A DNA stretch of 64,000 nt from Variovorax sp. ZS18.2.2 (GCF_024701975.1 NZ_JANLNM010000002.1:248001-312000); one strand, 5' to 3'; shown: positions 36,913-47,750, counted from the first letter of the stretch. Numbers and translations: made by a program. Notes: generated by a model not told the origin, from the letters alone.

Positions 36913-37884
36913 TCAATCGATCTTGATGCCCGCGGTGCCGATCACCTTCGACCACTTTGCCGATTCGCCCGCGATGGTGCTCGCGAACTGGGCCGGCGTG
37001 CTGGCCACGACGTCGACGGTCTGGTCACTCAACTGGCGGCGCACTTCCGGGTCGGCGAGCACCTTCTGCAGTTCGGAGGCCAGCCGCTCGATCACCGGGC
37101 CCGGCGTGCCCGCGGGCGCGTGCAGGCCGAACCAGAGGGCCGAGTCGAAATTGGCGATGCCCGCTTCCGCAAAGGTCGGCACCTGGGGCAGGGTGGCCAT
37201 GCGATGCCGGCCGATGACCGCGAGCGCCTTGACCCGCCCGGCATTGATCTGCGCCAGCACCGGCGCGGCGGGCGTGAATGCCAGGTCCACCCGGCCGGCC
37301 ATCACATCGGTCAGCGCCTGGGCGCCGCCCTTGTAGGGCACGTGCGTCAGGCGCACCTGGGCCGACTGGTTGAACGACTCGCCATAGAGATGCGTGAACG
37401 TGCCGTTGCCCGAGGAGCCGTAGCTGAACTTGCCGGGCGCTTCGGAAGCCGCCGCAATCAGCTCCTTGACCGTGCCGGCGGGAAGGTCGGTGCGTGCGAT
37501 CAGCACCGCGGGCGCCTCGGCGAGCAGCGTCACCGGCGTCAGGTCCTTGGTGAAGCTGAAGCGCAGGTTCGGATACAGGCTCGGGTTGATGACGTTCGCG
37601 GTGGTGCTCAGCAGCAGGGTGTAGCCGTCGGGCGCGGCATGGGCCACGGCCTCGGCGGCGATGCTGCTGCCCGCGCCCGGCCGGTTCTCGACGATCACGG
37701 GCTGCCCGAGGCCCTGCGTCATGCGCGGGCCGAGGATGCGAACGATCAGGTCGCCGGTGCTGCCGGCGGGGAACCCGACCAGGATGCGGATCGGCTTGTC
37801 CGGGTAGGCGGCGGATGCGGCTGGCGCGCATGCGCCCGCCAGCGCGAAGGCGGCCAGCAGGGGCGCGAGAAATGGAAGTCGCAT
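36913..37884 (-). CDS. Bug-family (TTT) substrate-binding protein
   Basis: 323 aa from ATG 37884, which has AAGGAGA upstream. Signal peptide ends near SAA; the mature part starts YPDKPIRILVGFPAGSTGDLIVRILG, the Bug signature, and carries VPYKGGAQALTDVMAGRVD. Periplasmic receptor, presumably for the acid degraded by the same operon. Confidence 0.9.
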   Translation of the reverse strand: MRLPFLAPLLAAFALAGACAPAASAAYPDKPIRILVGFPAGSTGDLIVRILGPRMTQGLGQPVIVENRPGAGSSIAAEAVAHAAPDGYTLLLSTTANVINPSLYPNLRFSFTKDLTPVTLLAEAPAVLIARTDLPAGTVKELIAAASEAPGKFSYGSSGNGTFTHLYGESFNQSAQVRLTHVPYKGGAQALTDVMAGRVDLAFTPAAPVLAQINAGRVKALAVIGRHRMATLPQVPTFAEAGIANFDSALWFGLHAPAGTPGPVIERLASELQKVLADPEVRRQLSDQTVDVVASTPAQFASTIAGESAKWSKVIGTAGIKID

Positions 37885-37947
37885 GTCGATGTCTCCTTCT
37901 TTGTTTTCCCTCACGTCGCGCCGGCTCTTCCTCGCCAGCGCCTTGCT

Positions 37948-38679
37948 TCAGCGCGAGCCCAGCACGTTGGCCAGCAAGCTCGCGCCGTAGAGCACCGCGT
38001 TGGGTTCGTGATGCCGCGGCGCGGTCGCCAGGAACTGCTTGACCGCCTGCACGGCCGGCGCGGGAAAGGACAGAAGGCGCTTCACCAGCGCATCGCTCTC
38101 CGTCTGAAGCCGGCGGCTCTCGACCACCCGGCCCACGATGCCCGCGGCCAGCGCCTCGCGGGCACCGATGGGTTCCGCGCCGAAGACCAGGTGCGCCAAG
38201 GCCTTGGCCGGCATCCGGTCCAGCAGCGGCGCCATCGCGATGCAGGGCGGAATGCCGCGCTCGAGTTCGCGCAGCGCGAAGCTGCTGTCCTCTTCGCACA
38301 GCGTGAGATCGCAGCGCGTGGCCAGCACCAGCCCGATGCCCCACGCCCGGCCCGTCACGATGCCGACGACCGGCGAACGGCAGCGGCCGAACGCGTCGTA
38401 GAGCGCCTGGATCGGCGCCGCATCGTCGCGCAGCACGTCCGCCGCGTTGACCCCGGCACCGGGCGGCGGTGGCGCCATGTCGCGGCCGAGGCAGAAGTCG
38501 GTGCCCTGGGCGCGCAGCACGATCACCCGGCTGTCGCGCGCCGCGTCCAGTGCAGCGGCCAGCGCGAGGGCCATGGCGTTGGTCAGGCGGTTGTTGGCCT
38601 CCGGTCGCTGCAGCCGGAGGGTGGCTACGTCGCCCTGCACATCGCAACCGATCCAGGAAGTTTTTTCAGGCGTTGTCAT
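37948..38679 (-). CDS. Enoyl-CoA hydratase/isomerase family protein
   Basis: 243 aa crotonase-fold protein. Oxyanion loops DFCLGRDM (~65) and GRAWGIGLVLAT (~110), then ERGIPP. Overlaps the hydrolase gene upstream by 14 bp, so the two are co-translated. Acts on an acyl-CoA, most likely the product of the CoA ligase of the same operon. Confidence 0.87.
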   Translation of the reverse strand: MTTPEKTSWIGCDVQGDVATLRLQRPEANNRLTNAMALALAAALDAARDSRVIVLRAQGTDFCLGRDMAPPPPGAGVNAADVLRDDAAPIQALYDAFGRCRSPVVGIVTGRAWGIGLVLATRCDLTLCEEDSSFALRELERGIPPCIAMAPLLDRMPAKALAHLVFGAEPIGAREALAAGIVGRVVESRRLQTESDALVKRLLSFPAPAVQAVKQFLATAPRHHEPNAVLYGASLLANVLGSR

Positions 38680-39853
38680 GGGGCGGTGTCTCCTGCAGGC
38701 GTTCGGCCATCCAGTCGCACACCATGCTCAGCGCGGGCTCGGGCCGGTCGAGGTTCACGTGGGCGGCGCCGCCTTCTTCCTCGGTGAACACGCGCAACTG
38801 TTTGTGGCGCGAACTCACCGCGTCCATCAGCCGCTGCGCTTCCGAGGGCGGGGCATGCCGGTCGTTGGCGCCGTGCACGATGAAGAGGTCGCAGTCGATG
38901 CGCGCGGCCACGCCTTCGAGGCGGAAGTCCTCCAGCTTGCGGAACGCGCTGTCCCAGTCCGGCACGCCCAGGATGCGCAGGATCTGCTTGCCGGTGGTGC
39001 CCAGCGGCGCGCTGTTGCCGAGCTGGGTGGCGCCTTGGCCCGGCACGTAGCCGACGCGCCGCACCATGCAGGCATGGGTGTCGAAGACGGCGCCCATCAC
39101 CGCGCAGGCCTTGATGCGCTTCTCGAACGCGACGGCGCGTGGTGCGTAGTAGCCGCCCCAGCTGGCGGCCACCATGCCGATGCGCGTGGGGTCCACGTCC
39201 TTCCGCCGCACGAGCCAGTCCACGCAGGCCGTCACCGGCTTCTCGAAATCGTGGCGTGCGGTCAGGCCGTGCACGCGCAGCGCCGAGCCCTGGCCCGGGC
39301 CGTCGAAGGCGAGGGTGGCGATGCCGCGGCGCGCAAGGTTCTGCGCGACGTAGAACATCTCTTCCTTGTTCGCGTCGAGGCCGTCCGACAGCAGCGCCAC
39401 CGGCCCCGGGCCGCTGCGGCCCACGGCGGGCACGAGGTAGGCCGGGATCACGCTGCCTTCGAACGGAATGTCCACCAGCTCGATGGCGGGGGCGCGGTGC
39501 TGCGCGAAGGTCTCGAAGCACGACAGGTGCTTGGCGTAGGCGCGCGCGGCGCGGGGATCGTCCGGGTCCAGCAGTCCTTCGGCCCACTGGTGGTAGACCG
39601 AGGCGCGCAAGGCGAAGTCGCTGGCGCTCACGCGATGCCCGCGCGCCAGGGCGTCGGCCGCCGATTGCTCCAGCTGGCGCCCGAGTTCGCTCCACGCGCG
39701 ATGCCAGGCCTCCACGTCGCCGGCGGGCTGCACCTCGGCCGCGTCCTTCAGGCGGGAGCAGGCCCAGTCAATTTCACCGAACAGTCCACCCGCGGCAATG
39801 GCGCGAAGCACCGCGAGCGACCAGCGATAGTTTTGGGGGAAGTAGAAGAACAT
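38666..39853 (-). CDS. Alpha/beta hydrolase of the pseudooxynicotine-hydrolase/FrsA-like type
   Basis: 395 aa. A long helical N-terminal cap (1-~130) precedes the hydrolase core: DGLDANKEEM, AFDGPGQG, nucleophile in VAASWGGYYA (Ser ~233), Asp in HGANDRHAP, His in AAHVN. The cap-plus-core layout recalls 2,6-dihydroxypseudooxynicotine hydrolase, which cleaves a C-C bond next to a ketone. Substrate here unknown. Confidence 0.82.
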   Translation of the reverse strand: MFFYFPQNYRWSLAVLRAIAAGGLFGEIDWACSRLKDAAEVQPAGDVEAWHRAWSELGRQLEQSAADALARGHRVSASDFALRASVYHQWAEGLLDPDDPRAARAYAKHLSCFETFAQHRAPAIELVDIPFEGSVIPAYLVPAVGRSGPGPVALLSDGLDANKEEMFYVAQNLARRGIATLAFDGPGQGSALRVHGLTARHDFEKPVTACVDWLVRRKDVDPTRIGMVAASWGGYYAPRAVAFEKRIKACAVMGAVFDTHACMVRRVGYVPGQGATQLGNSAPLGTTGKQILRILGVPDWDSAFRKLEDFRLEGVAARIDCDLFIVHGANDRHAPPSEAQRLMDAVSSRHKQLRVFTEEEGGAAHVNLDRPEPALSMVCDWMAERLQETPPHDNA

Positions 39854-39956
39854 GGTCCCGCGTCAGGTCGAAGAATCGACTCATTGTTCGCGGACCCTTC
39901 TCCCGAAACCATGGCTTTGTCCGATAGATGAACACGAGATGGCCGGCGTCCGTTCT

Positions 39957-41552
39957 CTATGCCTTTTCGGACGCAAAGAGCGCCAGGTGGCCAGTGCGCA
40001 ACTGGTACTTCTGCACCTTGCCCGTCGGCGTCATCGGCAGGCCGTCCACGAAGCGGATCGACTTGGGCACCTCGAAGCGGCCCAGGCGCTCCCTGCAGAA
40101 CGCGAGCAGTTCGTCCTCGCCGCACGCACCGGCCGCCGCGGGGCGCAGGACCACGAAGGCCGCCACCGCCTCGCCCCAGTGCGGATGCGGCAGCCCCACC
40201 ACGGCCGCGCCGGCAACCGCGGGATGGGCGAGCAGCACGGCTTCGAGCTTGATGCTGGAGACGTTCTCGCCGCCGGACTTGATCATGTCCTTCTTGCGGT
40301 CGAGGAACAGCATCTGCCCGTCGGCGTCGAACATGCCGATGTCGCCGGTGTGGTGCCAGCCGAAGCGGCGCGCCGCGGCGGTGGCCTCGGGGTCCTTGAG
40401 GTAGCCGAGAAAGACGTTGGGGCCGCGATGCACGATCTCGCCGACCTCGCCCGGCCCGAGCAGGCGGCCGTCGTCGTCCATCACGGCGGTTTCCACGCCC
40501 GCCACCGACACGCCCCAGCAGTTGCCGTCCTTGTCCGGATGCTCGCTTGCGCGGTAGACCATGGTCGGCGGGTACATCTCGGTCTGGCCGGTGCCCAGGC
40601 GCACGTCGGCGCACATCTCGCGCCGCACGTCCGCGAGCAGGTTCTTCGGCATCGGCGCGAGGCCGTACATGCACATGCGCAGGGACGAGAGATCGGTTCC
40701 CGGGCGGTCGGGGTGCTTCATGAGCGCGTCGAACATCATCGGCAGGCACGACAGCCAGCTGATGCGCTCGCGCGCGATCGCCGCCAGCAGGGCCGCGGGA
40801 TCGAAGCCGTGGGCCAGCCAGATCGTGGCCCCGGCCATCAGCGCGCCCATGCTGATGGTGTGCTGCGCGCAGTGAAAAAGCGGCAGCACCGAAGCGACGA
40901 CGTCGCGCTCGGTGGCCTCGAAGCTCTGGGCGCAGGTCAGCAGCGCACCGTGGATCGAGCGGTGCGAATGCATCACGCCTTTCTGCTTTCCCGTGGTGCC
41001 GCTGGTGTACATGACGAGCGCGAGTTCGTCGTCGCCGCCGGGCGCGGCCAGCGGTGCTGCAGGCGGGCGCGATGCCAGCGCGTCGAAGTGCAGCGTGCCC
41101 GTGTCCGTCGGGGTGGCCGGATGCGCGCCGCCGATCACGACCGCCAGCAGGTCCAGCCGCTCGACCAGCGCGCGCAGCGCCGGCACGGCGAACAGCGCGG
41201 CGTCGATGAAGACCCCGCTGACCTCGGCGTGGCTGAGCACATGCTCGATCGATGCCGCGTCCAGCTGGACATTGACCGGCACCCAGACATTGCCCGACTT
41301 GTGGATGGCCTGGATGGCCGTGAGGTGCTCGATCGAGTTGACGCACATCGTCGCGATGCGGCGCCCGGCGAGCGCGTGGTCGCGCAGGGCCTCGCCGACG
41401 CGCTCGCTGGTCGCATCGAGCACGGAAAACGTGATCCGCCGCTCGCCCTGGATGACCGCGGTCTTGTCGGGGTTGCGCCGGGCGCCGCGCCGGACGATGT
41501 CCGCGAGCGAGATGCGGGCGATGCCCGTGCGTTCGGGGTCGGCTGTCTGCAT
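39957..41552 (-). CDS. AMP-dependent acyl-CoA synthetase
   Basis: 531 aa from ATG 41552, with GGAGGAGA upstream. ATP motif YTSGTTGKQKGV, then LGTGQTEMYP, the WHHTGDIG hinge strand and the C-terminal lysine in TPTGKVQKY. Activates a carboxylic acid (medium-chain or aromatic) to its CoA thioester. Second gene of the catabolic operon. The 103-bp gap after it (39854-39956) shows no clear terminator. Confidence 0.9.
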   Translation of the reverse strand: MQTADPERTGIARISLADIVRRGARRNPDKTAVIQGERRITFSVLDATSERVGEALRDHALAGRRIATMCVNSIEHLTAIQAIHKSGNVWVPVNVQLDAASIEHVLSHAEVSGVFIDAALFAVPALRALVERLDLLAVVIGGAHPATPTDTGTLHFDALASRPPAAPLAAPGGDDELALVMYTSGTTGKQKGVMHSHRSIHGALLTCAQSFEATERDVVASVLPLFHCAQHTISMGALMAGATIWLAHGFDPAALLAAIARERISWLSCLPMMFDALMKHPDRPGTDLSSLRMCMYGLAPMPKNLLADVRREMCADVRLGTGQTEMYPPTMVYRASEHPDKDGNCWGVSVAGVETAVMDDDGRLLGPGEVGEIVHRGPNVFLGYLKDPEATAAARRFGWHHTGDIGMFDADGQMLFLDRKKDMIKSGGENVSSIKLEAVLLAHPAVAGAAVVGLPHPHWGEAVAAFVVLRPAAAGACGEDELLAFCRERLGRFEVPKSIRFVDGLPMTPTGKVQKYQLRTGHLALFASEKA

Positions 41553-41586
41553 GCGATGGTCTCCTCCGGGCGGCATGGCGCCCCGG

Positions 41587-42408
<822 letters not shown>

Positions 42409-42474
42409 GCAGGCTCCGGATTCGCGACGCTCGATCGCAGGAGAGCGCAGGCTATTCGGCGGGGCGGAAAAAAA

Positions 42475-42517
42475 CTTGCGTCGATTGGCTGCGGACAGCG
42501 CAGCCAATCGACGCAAG
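42475..42517 (-). terminator. Perfect 19-bp-arm hairpin followed by T tract (minus strand)
   Basis: Arms 42475-42493 and 42499-42517 are perfectly complementary with a 5-base loop. Read leftwards, the hairpin is followed at once by seven or more T (42468-42474), the form of an intrinsic terminator. Yet it lies upstream of the SDR operon and opposite the GST leader. It may stop antisense transcription, act as a leader attenuator of the SDR operon, or be a regulator site. Confidence 0.6.
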
Positions 42518-42580
42518 GCGCCACGGCGGGGCGCATGCGACGATCCGCGCGGCAACTCCCGGCGCCCCGCCCTCCATCTG

Positions 42581-43273
42581 ATGATCACGCTCTACCACTG
42601 CGCGAATGCACGCTCGTTCCGCGTTCTCTGGATGCTCGAGGAACTCGGCGTGGCCTACCGGCTGGAGATGCTGCCGTTTCCGCCGCGGGTGCTGCACCGC
42701 GAGTACCTCCAGATCAACCCGCAGGGCACGGTACCGCTGCTGGTCGATGGTGAAACCCGCATGACCGAATCGGTCGCGATCTGCCAGTACCTGGCCAGCC
42801 TCCATGCCCCGACCCCGCTGGACGTGGCGCCCTCGGAGGCCGGCTACGGCGCGTACCTGAACTGGCTTCACTTCGGCGAGGCCTCGCTGACCTTTCCGCT
42901 GACCCTGGTGCTTCGCTATGCCTTGCTGGAGCCGGAAGACCGTCGGCAGCCCCAGGCGGCCGAGGACTACGCGCAGTTCTTTTCCGGGCGCCTGCGGACG
43001 CTCGAAAAACTGCTGGAGGCACAGGACTTCGCCTGTGCCGGGCGCTTCACGGCGGCCGACATCTCGGTCGGCTACGCCTTGCTGCTGGCCAGCGTGCTGG
43101 GCCAGCAGGAGCGCCTGGGCCCGGCGGTGCGGCGCTACTGGCAGCGCCTGAGTTCGCGCGCGGGTTTCGCGCGTGCGATGGCGGTGCAGGAGGCAGCGGC
43201 CGCGCGACAGGGTCTTCCGATGCTACCGACGGCCGGCGTCGGCCTCGGGAAGCGGCCGCCGGCACAGGAATAA
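42581..43273 (+). CDS. Glutathione S-transferase family protein
   Basis: 230 aa. Thioredoxin-like domain opening ITLYHCANARSFRVLWMLEELG, NPQGTVPLLVD with the cis-Pro, and TESVAICQYL; helical domain from ~90. Resembles bacterial beta/theta-like GSTs of YfcG/YliJ type. Divergent from the SDR-CoA ligase operon, so it may serve the same degradation route. Confidence 0.85.
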   Translation: MITLYHCANARSFRVLWMLEELGVAYRLEMLPFPPRVLHREYLQINPQGTVPLLVDGETRMTESVAICQYLASLHAPTPLDVAPSEAGYGAYLNWLHFGEASLTFPLTLVLRYALLEPEDRRQPQAAEDYAQFFSGRLRTLEKLLEAQDFACAGRFTAADISVGYALLLASVLGQQERLGPAVRRYWQRLSSRAGFARAMAVQEAAAARQGLPMLPTAGVGLGKRPPAQE

Positions 43274-43331
43274 GGTTCGCGGTCCGACATCCATGGACGA
43301 CAGGCGCGGTGGCGGATGGCCTACAGGCATT

Positions 43332-43359
43332 GGCCTGCATGGCCCACCGCATGCAGGCC
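43332..43359. other. Hairpin in the GST-receiver gap
   Basis: GGCCTGCATG and CATGCAGGCC pair perfectly across an 8-base loop, 75 bp before the receiver gene. No T run follows on either strand, so it is not a classical terminator. Possibly an mRNA leader structure or repeat remnant. Confidence 0.45.
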
Positions 43360-43433
43360 GGGCGCTGCGAGGATGACTCCATGCACCGCGTAAATCCAGC
43401 TCCTCCAGCCCATCCGGCCTCGTCGGTTTCACC

Positions 43434-43814
43434 ATGACTTTCAAGGCCTACCTCGTCGAGGACAGTCCCGTGATCCGCGAGAACCTCGCCGGATTCCTGG
43501 AGGACCTGGCCGATGCCGAGGTCGTGGCCTGTGCCAGCACCGAGGAAGAAGCCGTCGACTGGCTGGGCCGCCACCGCGACGGCTGGGATTTGACCATCGT
43601 CGACCTGTTCCTCAAGCGGGGCAACGGGCTGGGCGTGATCAACGCCTGCCGCAACCGCTCGCCGCACCAGAAGGTGATCGTGCTCAGCAACTACGCCACG
43701 GCCGACATGCGCGATCGCTCGACGCAGCTGGGTGCCGACGCCTTCTTCGACAAATCGGCCGAACTCGACCAGCTGGTGGCGTACTGCGCCACCGTGCGCC
43801 CACCGGAGCGGTGA
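43434..43814 (+). CDS. Stand-alone response-regulator receiver protein
   Basis: 126 aa, a single CheY-like domain with no output domain. Acidic pair ED near residue 9, phosphoacceptor Asp in TIVDLFLKRGNG (~57), Thr/Ser in VLSNYAT (~85) and Lys in FFDKSAELD (~108). No histidine kinase is adjacent. It may work through protein contact in a phosphorelay or in chemotaxis-like signalling. Confidence 0.87.
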   Translation: MTFKAYLVEDSPVIRENLAGFLEDLADAEVVACASTEEEAVDWLGRHRDGWDLTIVDLFLKRGNGLGVINACRNRSPHQKVIVLSNYATADMRDRSTQLGADAFFDKSAELDQLVAYCATVRPPER

Positions 43815-43950
43815 TGCACCGGTGACGCGTGGGTGACTGGGGCCGCGCGCCCCGGGCGGCGCCGCGAGGCTCTTCTGGGGTAAAACGCCACGCTGCCGCA
43901 CAGCGGCAAGGCGCAAACAACTCCCCAACGAAAGCAGCAGAGAGCGACTC

Positions 43951-44871
<921 letters not shown>

Positions 44872-44971
44872 ACCGACGCACTCGTTCATGGCGCTTGACC
44901 TAGAGCGCACTCGAGCATTTCCAATGAATTCACCGGGACTTCCGGTTCATTCAATTGCCAAGGAAAAAGCC

Positions 44972-45394
44972 ATGAACACGAGCTACAACAAGGCCCTGGT
45001 CCAGCACATCCACGCCGAGCTGGACAAGGGCAACGGCCAGGCCTTCATCGACAGCCTGGCCGACGACGCCAGCTGGACGCTGGAAGGCACAACGCCCTGG
45101 TCGCGCACCTACGCGGGCAAGGCGGCCATCCGAGAGGAGCTGATCAAGCCGTTGTTCGCGCAGTTCGCTGCGCCCTACGCGAGCAAGACCGAGCGCATCA
45201 TTGCCGAGGGCGACCGGGTGGTGGTGCTGTTCAGCGGCGACGTGCCCACCAAGGCCGGCAAGCGCTACAACAACCGCTACTGCTACGTCTACCGACTCGA
45301 AGGAGGCAAGGTGAAAGAGCTGACCGAGTACTTCGACACTGCACTGGTCCAGCAGGCGCTCGAAGCGCCGCCGGTGGCCGCGCATGCCGGCTGA
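44972..45394 (+). CDS. SnoaL-like/NTF2-fold protein
   Basis: 140 aa from ATG 44972 with an AAGGAAA site; an ATG at 44888 is poorer. NTF2-like fold: ALVQHIHAELDKGNGQAFIDSLADDASWTLEGT, then NNRYCYVYRLEGGKVKELTEYFDTALVQQAL. Such proteins are ketosteroid-isomerase-like enzymes or binding proteins. Its last 11 bp overlap the start of the MerR gene. Confidence 0.8.
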   Translation: MNTSYNKALVQHIHAELDKGNGQAFIDSLADDASWTLEGTTPWSRTYAGKAAIREELIKPLFAQFAAPYASKTERIIAEGDRVVVLFSGDVPTKAGKRYNNRYCYVYRLEGGKVKELTEYFDTALVQQALEAPPVAAHAG

Positions 45395-45863
45395 CGCACC
45401 AACTGCACCGGCCGCACCGGTGGTGAAGGGCACGCCCTTCCACATCGGCGAACTGGCCACCCGCACCGGCCGCACGGTGCACGCGATCCGCTGGTACGAG
45501 ACGCAGGGCCTCGTGCCCGGCGTGGCGCGCGACGACGGCGGCCGGCGCCTCTACGGCGAGCTGCACGTCGGCTGGCTGGACCTGATGGAGCGCCTGCGCC
45601 GCACCGGCATGTCGATTGCCGAGATGCGCGAATACACCGCGCTCGCGCTGCAGGGCAAGGCCACGCTGCAGCAGCGTCGCGACATGCTCGCCGCGCACCG
45701 CACGCGCGTGACCGAAACGATAGCCGACTGGAAGAGGGCGCTCACGCTGGTCGATCGCAAGATCGACTTCTACGACGCGTGGATGGCGAGCGGCCACCGC
45801 CCGCCGCTGATTCCTGCGGACACGCCGCGCGCCGCGCCGCCGAAACGGCGCAAGACGCCCTGA
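45384..45863 (+). CDS. MerR-family transcriptional regulator
   Basis: 159 aa. HTH_MerR at ~18-85 (FHIGELATRTGRTVHAIRWYETQGLVPGVARDDGGRRLYGE), then a coiled dimerisation helix and a basic tail. No metal-binding cysteines are seen, so it probably senses an organic ligand. Overlaps and is likely coupled to the SnoaL-like gene, which may be its target. Confidence 0.87.
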   Translation: MPADAPTAPAAPVVKGTPFHIGELATRTGRTVHAIRWYETQGLVPGVARDDGGRRLYGELHVGWLDLMERLRRTGMSIAEMREYTALALQGKATLQQRRDMLAAHRTRVTETIADWKRALTLVDRKIDFYDAWMASGHRPPLIPADTPRAAPPKRRKTP

Positions 45864-45877
45864 ACGCTCGCTCGCTG

Positions 45878-46237
45878 CTATTCCGCGACGAAGCCGCTGT
45901 CCTTGCGGATCGAATCGCGGTCGCGGTGGTTGTTCAGGCGCCCCAGCGTGCTGTCGAGCAGCCGCTTGAGCTTGTCGGCCGCGCCGCGGAAGGCCTCGTC
46001 GAGCGTGTTGCCGTGCTGCGTGACGGCCAGCGGCTGGTGGTGGGCAAGGCGCGCTTCCATCACGCAGCGCTTGTCGCCGCCGCCGGCCTTGTCGTGGTTC
46101 TCGTCGCTCAGATGCACCTCGACGCGCGTCACGTCTTCGACGAAACGGGAGAGGTGCTGCTTGATCTCGGTGTCGGCCCAGCGTTCCAGCGTGTCCTTGT
46201 TCTCGATACCGTTGCTCGTGTTGACCTGAATCTGCAT
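45878..46237 (-). CDS. HPF/RaiA-family ribosome-associated protein
   Basis: 119 aa from ATG 46237. Opens MQIQVNTSNGIENKDTLERWADTEIKQHLSRFVEDVTRVEVHLSDENHDK, the beta-alpha-beta fold of ribosome hibernation factors, then RCVMEARLAHHQPLAVTQHGNTLDEAFRGAADKLKRLLD. It lacks the long C-terminal dimer domain. Expected to bind the 30S subunit under stress. Confidence 0.83.
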   Translation of the reverse strand: MQIQVNTSNGIENKDTLERWADTEIKQHLSRFVEDVTRVEVHLSDENHDKAGGGDKRCVMEARLAHHQPLAVTQHGNTLDEAFRGAADKLKRLLDSTLGRLNNHRDRDSIRKDSGFVAE

Positions 46238-46354
46238 GCAATGTCCCTGCTGGATGGATGAACGAAAGCCCACTGTGCGCCCTTGGGCGCCGTGCCGTGC
46301 GTAGGTCTATTCCCTACCCACGCGCCGGGCAGGGTCCGCAATACAGGGAATGGC

Positions 46355-46783
46355 TCAGCTCTGGATGTAGCTGGTCAGCTGGTCGATCGTCTGCTCGTGC
46401 TCGCTGATGATGTCGTCCATCAGGTCCTGGATCGAGATCATGCCCACCACCTTGTCGCCGTCGACCACCGGCAGGTGGCGGAACTTGCGCTGGCTCATCA
46501 GCGCCATACAGGCGCGGGTGCGGGTTTGCGGGGTGACGGTCATCACGTCGGGCGTCATGATCTCCGAGACCTTCATCTCCTTGGAGTTCTTGCCCTGCAG
46601 CGCGACCTTGCGGGTGTAGTCGCGTTCGGAGAGAAAGCCCACGAGCTTTTCGCCGTCCATCACCATGAGCGCGCCGACCTCGAAATGGGCCAGCGTGGCC
46701 AGCGCATCGAACACGCTGGTGTCGGGCGCCGTGCGCCAGGCGGCGGAGTCGTGGCGCTTGAGCAGTTCGGAGACGGGTTTCAT
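46355..46783 (-). CDS. CBS-domain pair protein
   Basis: 142 aa from ATG 46783, with GGAG upstream. Two CBS domains: residues ~10-70 (DTSVFDALATLAHFEVGALMVMD, VGFLSERDYTRKVAL) and ~75-130 (IMTPDVMTVTPQTRTRACMALMSQRKFRHLPVVD). These bind adenine nucleotides and sense energy state. No effector domain is attached. Confidence 0.88.
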   Translation of the reverse strand: MKPVSELLKRHDSAAWRTAPDTSVFDALATLAHFEVGALMVMDGEKLVGFLSERDYTRKVALQGKNSKEMKVSEIMTPDVMTVTPQTRTRACMALMSQRKFRHLPVVDGDKVVGMISIQDLMDDIISEHEQTIDQLTSYIQS

Positions 46784-46889
46784 CGCGGTCACTCCATCAG
46801 AAAAGTTTCGATTCGACCGACGCCGCTGGCGCCGCACTCGGTCAAATCATAGGGGCGGAGCAGCCCCCCGCGATGCATAACCCTCTAGG

Positions 46890-46922
46890 GGATTGCGCGC
46901 GTGTGCCACGCACGCGCAATCC
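46890..46922 (-). terminator. Hairpin after the BamE-like gene
   Basis: GGATTGCGCG and CGCGCAATCC pair across an inner GTG/CAC stem with a small bulge, ten bases past the stop of the gene at 46932. No T run follows, so it may act as a transcript end stabiliser rather than a strong intrinsic terminator. Confidence 0.5.
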
Positions 46923-46931
46923 GGAGAGAAC

Positions 46932-47531
46932 TTAAGGTGTCGCAGCCAGCACGCGGCTGAGCGCCACGGGGTCGCCCACCACGGCCTTCACGAGGCCCTT
47001 GTCGTCGAAGTTCACCTGGTACTCCGACCAGCTGTCGCGCCAGTAGCGCCAGACGGGTGCATCGAGGCTCGGGTTCTCGCTCGCCACGGGGTAGCCGATG
47101 GCCATGAGCACCTGCTCGCGCGTCATGCCGGGCATCACCTTGCCGGCGCGGATCGCGGCACTCACCGCGGGTGGGAAGGCCGCCATTTTCTGCTTCGGAT
47201 CTTCGGTGACCACGTAACGCTTGGCGAAGTCGATCAGCGTGAGGTTGCGGCTGTAGTCGTTCTTGATGCGCTGCGGCTTGCCCGCGAGATCGAGGTTGAA
47301 AAAGCGGAAGTCGTAGGCCGTGATGCGCGCTGGCGTGCCCACGGCTACGATGCTCGTGCCCTGCTCGTCGTAGTTGATGTCGCTGATCGAGTCGCCGTAG
47401 GTGCGCATGTTGCAGCACAGGAAGCCGCTGGTCAGCGGGCCGGGCGGCGGGGAAGGGCGCTGGGCATGGACGACGGACACGGGCACGACGGTGACTGCCA
47501 GCAGGGCGGCAGCGGCAAGGCGCTTGAGCAT
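46932..47531 (-). CDS. Secreted protein with BamE/SmpA-like C-terminal domain
   Basis: 199 aa. Signal peptide 1-23 (LKRLAAAALLAVTVVPVSVVHA). The C-terminal part, VMPGMTREQVLMAIGYPVASENP ... VWRYWRDSWSEYQVNFDDKGLVKAVVG, has the SmpA/OmlA (BamE-like) pattern. A CC pair and YGDSISDINYDEQGT stand after the signal. Likely periplasmic or outer-membrane associated; role unknown. Confidence 0.78.
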   Translation of the reverse strand: MLKRLAAAALLAVTVVPVSVVHAQRPSPPPGPLTSGFLCCNMRTYGDSISDINYDEQGTSIVAVGTPARITAYDFRFFNLDLAGKPQRIKNDYSRNLTLIDFAKRYVVTEDPKQKMAAFPPAVSAAIRAGKVMPGMTREQVLMAIGYPVASENPSLDAPVWRYWRDSWSEYQVNFDDKGLVKAVVGDPVALSRVLAATP

Positions 47532-47629
47532 GGATTTCCCTCGGGGTTTTGTTGGAATGGCTGCGGGGGCGCAGCGCGCGGATTCTAGGGGCGAAGCCTG
47601 GGCGGACGAAGGCAGAACAAGCCCTAATG

Positions 47630-47646
47630 GCTATAAAAAAGATAGC
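47630..47646. repeat. GCTAT-A-rich-ATAGC dispersed hairpin motif, copy 2
   Basis: GCTATAAAAAAGATAGC, a perfect 5-bp stem with an A-rich loop, in the gap before the YlqF gene. It matches the motif at 27951, and both are followed by GCG and a short AG-rich stretch. Confidence 0.55.
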
Positions 47647-47750
47647 GTTCGGGAGCCGTTCAGGTTCCCGGTTCACAATGCGCGTCCGGCCTCCAGGCCA
47701 GGCCCCCGCAAAACCCCCTCCAGACAGCGCGACAGAAAGAGCATCCATCG

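Noticed and set aside
43332..43359. Rho-independent terminator for the GST gene
   Set aside because: The stem is good but no T run follows on the plus strand.
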